Source: Nitrosomonadales bacterium (GTDB lineage: Bacteria > Pseudomonadota > Gammaproteobacteria > Burkholderiales > SG8-41). From it: a DNA stretch of 6,292 bases. Of this stretch, positions 5,637 through 6,292 are shown piece by piece. The DNA lies in contig VFLF01000792.1 in NCBI GenBank assembly GCA_009885185.1, positions 1-6,292 on the forward strand, written 5' to 3'. Position 1 is the first letter of the stretch. Each line of letters starts with the position of its first letter. The translations under genes were made by a program, and so were the position numbers. The notes under the pieces were generated by a model. That model saw nothing but the letters and a program-made list of their open reading frames with translations. It was not told the origin of the DNA and searched no databases.

Positions 5637-6281
5637 CTAACGCGGCGCGCTGGGCACCTCACGCGGGGCGGCGATGCCGTCCGACGGGCGTAAAGGCACC
5701 GGCGCCTGCGCTGGCGGCTTGGTTTGCGATTTCGGCTGGAGCACTGCGCGCACCCGGCCTTCGGGATTGTTGGCGGTGGCGGTCTTCGATCCACCGCCGA
5801 TCACCTGAAAAAACTCCGTGGTGGCATCGTACGAAATGTAATCACCCGCGACATCGTCCGCGCCGCGCTTCATGGCGGCGCGCTTAAACAACTGCACTTT
5901 GTCGGCGCGGCTGTCGTACTCGATACGCTCGCCCCAGCCTTCGATGTTTTCATCCAGTCCCTCTCGTTTTTGCTTAAAGTACGCAAGATTGCCCCAAACG
6001 GTGCCCAGCTTGAAACCTTCCTTATCCTGACGCACCTCCATGCGATCACCGCGAATCACCATCGTGCCCTGCGTCAACACCACGTTGCCCTCGAACACCG
6101 AAAGCTGCTTCACGTCATCCACCGTCACCCGGTCGGATTCAATATTGATGGGTTTTTCGCGATCGGCTTTCTCGGCGTAGGCAGGCGGCCCGGCCAGCAG
6201 ACATGCAGCGTACAAAAAAGCCGCAGCTTTCACGATCATCGTCAATTTATCTCTAAGGCCTGCTGGCTTTTTTTGCATCAT
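5637..6281 (-). CDS. lptA: LptA, periplasmic LPS-transport bridge protein
   Basis: LptA oligomerises in the periplasm into a beta-jellyroll bridge that carries lipopolysaccharide from LptC to LptD. Numbered from ATG at 6281 (214 residues): a basic N-terminus, a hydrophobic signal peptide about 13-31, and likely cleavage after AYA (34-36), before EKADREKP. The OstA/LptA domain begins at PINIESDRVTVDD (44-56) and continues with FEGNVVLTQGTMVIRGD; also visible are KREGLDENIEGWGERIEYDSRA and GDYISYDATTEFFQVIGGG. The last 33 or so residues are proline-rich (nine Pro), a tail that E. coli LptA (185 residues) lacks in this form. The start ATG overlaps the lptC end, as in E. coli; a GTG at 6290 and a second ATG at 6278 are alternatives. 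The cysteine in the signal peptide does not fit a lipobox, so it is a soluble periplasmic protein. Confidence 0.95.
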   Translation of the reverse strand: MMQKKPAGLRDKLTMIVKAAAFLYAACLLAGPPAYAEKADREKPINIESDRVTVDDVKQLSVFEGNVVLTQGTMVIRGDRMEVRQDKEGFKLGTVWGNLAYFKQKREGLDENIEGWGERIEYDSRADKVQLFKRAAMKRGADDVAGDYISYDATTEFFQVIGGGSKTATANNPEGRVRAVLQPKSQTKPPAQAPVPLRPSDGIAAPREVPSAPR

Positions 6282-6292
6282 TGTAAACACCC
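6253..6292 (-). CDS. lptC: 3' end of lptC (partial, runs off the right edge)
   Basis: In the frame beginning at 6291 the last codons read GVYNDAKKASRP, followed by TAG at 6253-6255. As I recall it, E. coli LptC ends YEIQNKQTQP and overlaps the lptA start by about 30 bases. Here YNDAKKASRP has the same length with matching Tyr, Lys and final Pro, and overlaps lptA by 29 bases. The rest of the gene is outside the window, so the call rests on this short match plus gene order. A competing frame ends GCLQ at a TGA overlapping the lptA ATG and is less protein-like. LptC is the membrane-anchored receptor that passes LPS to LptA. Confidence 0.55.
   Translation of the reverse strand, partial: GVYNDAKKASRP

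Larger units (their letters stand above)
29..6292 (-). other. rpoN-type gene cluster, probable single operon (lptC-lptA-lptB-rpoN-hpf-ptsN-hprK-rapZ-LON)
   Basis: All nine coding regions lie on the minus strand. Intergenic distances are 42, 31, 13 and 60 bases for lptA/lptB, lptB/rpoN, rpoN/hpf and hpf/ptsN. Overlaps are 29, 32 and 23 bases for lptC/lptA, ptsN/hprK and hprK/rapZ, and rapZ/LON are 6 bases apart. No GC-rich hairpin followed by a T run was seen between genes, so one long transcript is likely, although internal promoters cannot be excluded. The gene order is that known from proteobacterial rpoN clusters; the extra hprK is typical of betaproteobacteria and some gammaproteobacteria such as Xanthomonas. 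The cluster enters the window from the right, so its main promoter lies outside. Confidence 0.85.

Noticed and set aside
4965..5693. Long plus-strand open frame (242 codons) opposite lptB
   Set aside because: It lies antisense to a certain LptB with full ABC motifs; its product is rich in Arg, His and Gln with no recognisable domain, as expected for a shadow frame in GC-rich DNA.
6195..6215. Possible lipoprotein lipobox around the cysteine in the LptA signal peptide
   Set aside because: The residues before Cys are YAA, without the Leu/Val at -3, and the hydrophobic stretch continues to a good AYA cleavage site; LptA is a soluble periplasmic protein.
1..6292. A new defence, mobile or biosynthetic system
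   Set aside because: Every gene belongs to a known family in a known conserved order; no integrase, transposase, toxin-antitoxin pair, array or unexplained large gap was seen.

Overview
The window is a single, tightly packed gene cluster read entirely from the minus strand (right to left as given). In order of transcription it holds the tail of lptC, then lptA, lptB, rpoN, hpf, ptsN, hprK, rapZ and a stand-alone LON-substrate-binding-domain gene. There is no gap over 60 bases between genes, and several neighbours overlap. No RNA genes, mobile elements, CRISPR arrays or origins were seen.

The order lptC-lptA-lptB-rpoN-hpf-ptsN-rapZ is the classic proteobacterial rpoN cluster. An hprK gene between ptsN and rapZ, together with the sequence style of HprK, HPF and LptB, points to a betaproteobacterium, perhaps a Nitrosomonadales/Thiobacillus-like lineage. 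That placement is inference from remembered family sequences; the class is more certain than the order. Base composition is GC-rich, except for a sharply AT-rich stretch at about 21-70, at the downstream end of the cluster.

Right part (4824-6292): lipopolysaccharide transport. LptA is the periplasmic bridge, LptB is the cytoplasmic ATPase of the LptB2FG extractor, and LptC (only its last codons are present) is the inner-membrane anchor. Middle part (2956-4792): RpoN (sigma-54) and the ribosome hibernation factor HPF. Left part (614-2895): nitrogen-PTS and carbon/cell-wall regulation, namely EIIA-Ntr (ptsN), HPr kinase/phosphorylase (hprK) and the RNase adaptor RapZ. The last gene (29-607) is a small LON-domain protein of unknown role.

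I do not see a new multi-gene system; this is a conserved housekeeping and regulatory cluster. The points that deserve a second look are: a glycine in place of the Walker A serine of HprK (GESGAGKG); a LON-domain gene that starts two codons after the rapZ stop, in the same frame, with no ATG start and no visible ribosome binding site; a DxDxDG-rich acidic linker in RpoN; and an AT-rich tract with a TATAAT at the end of the cluster.
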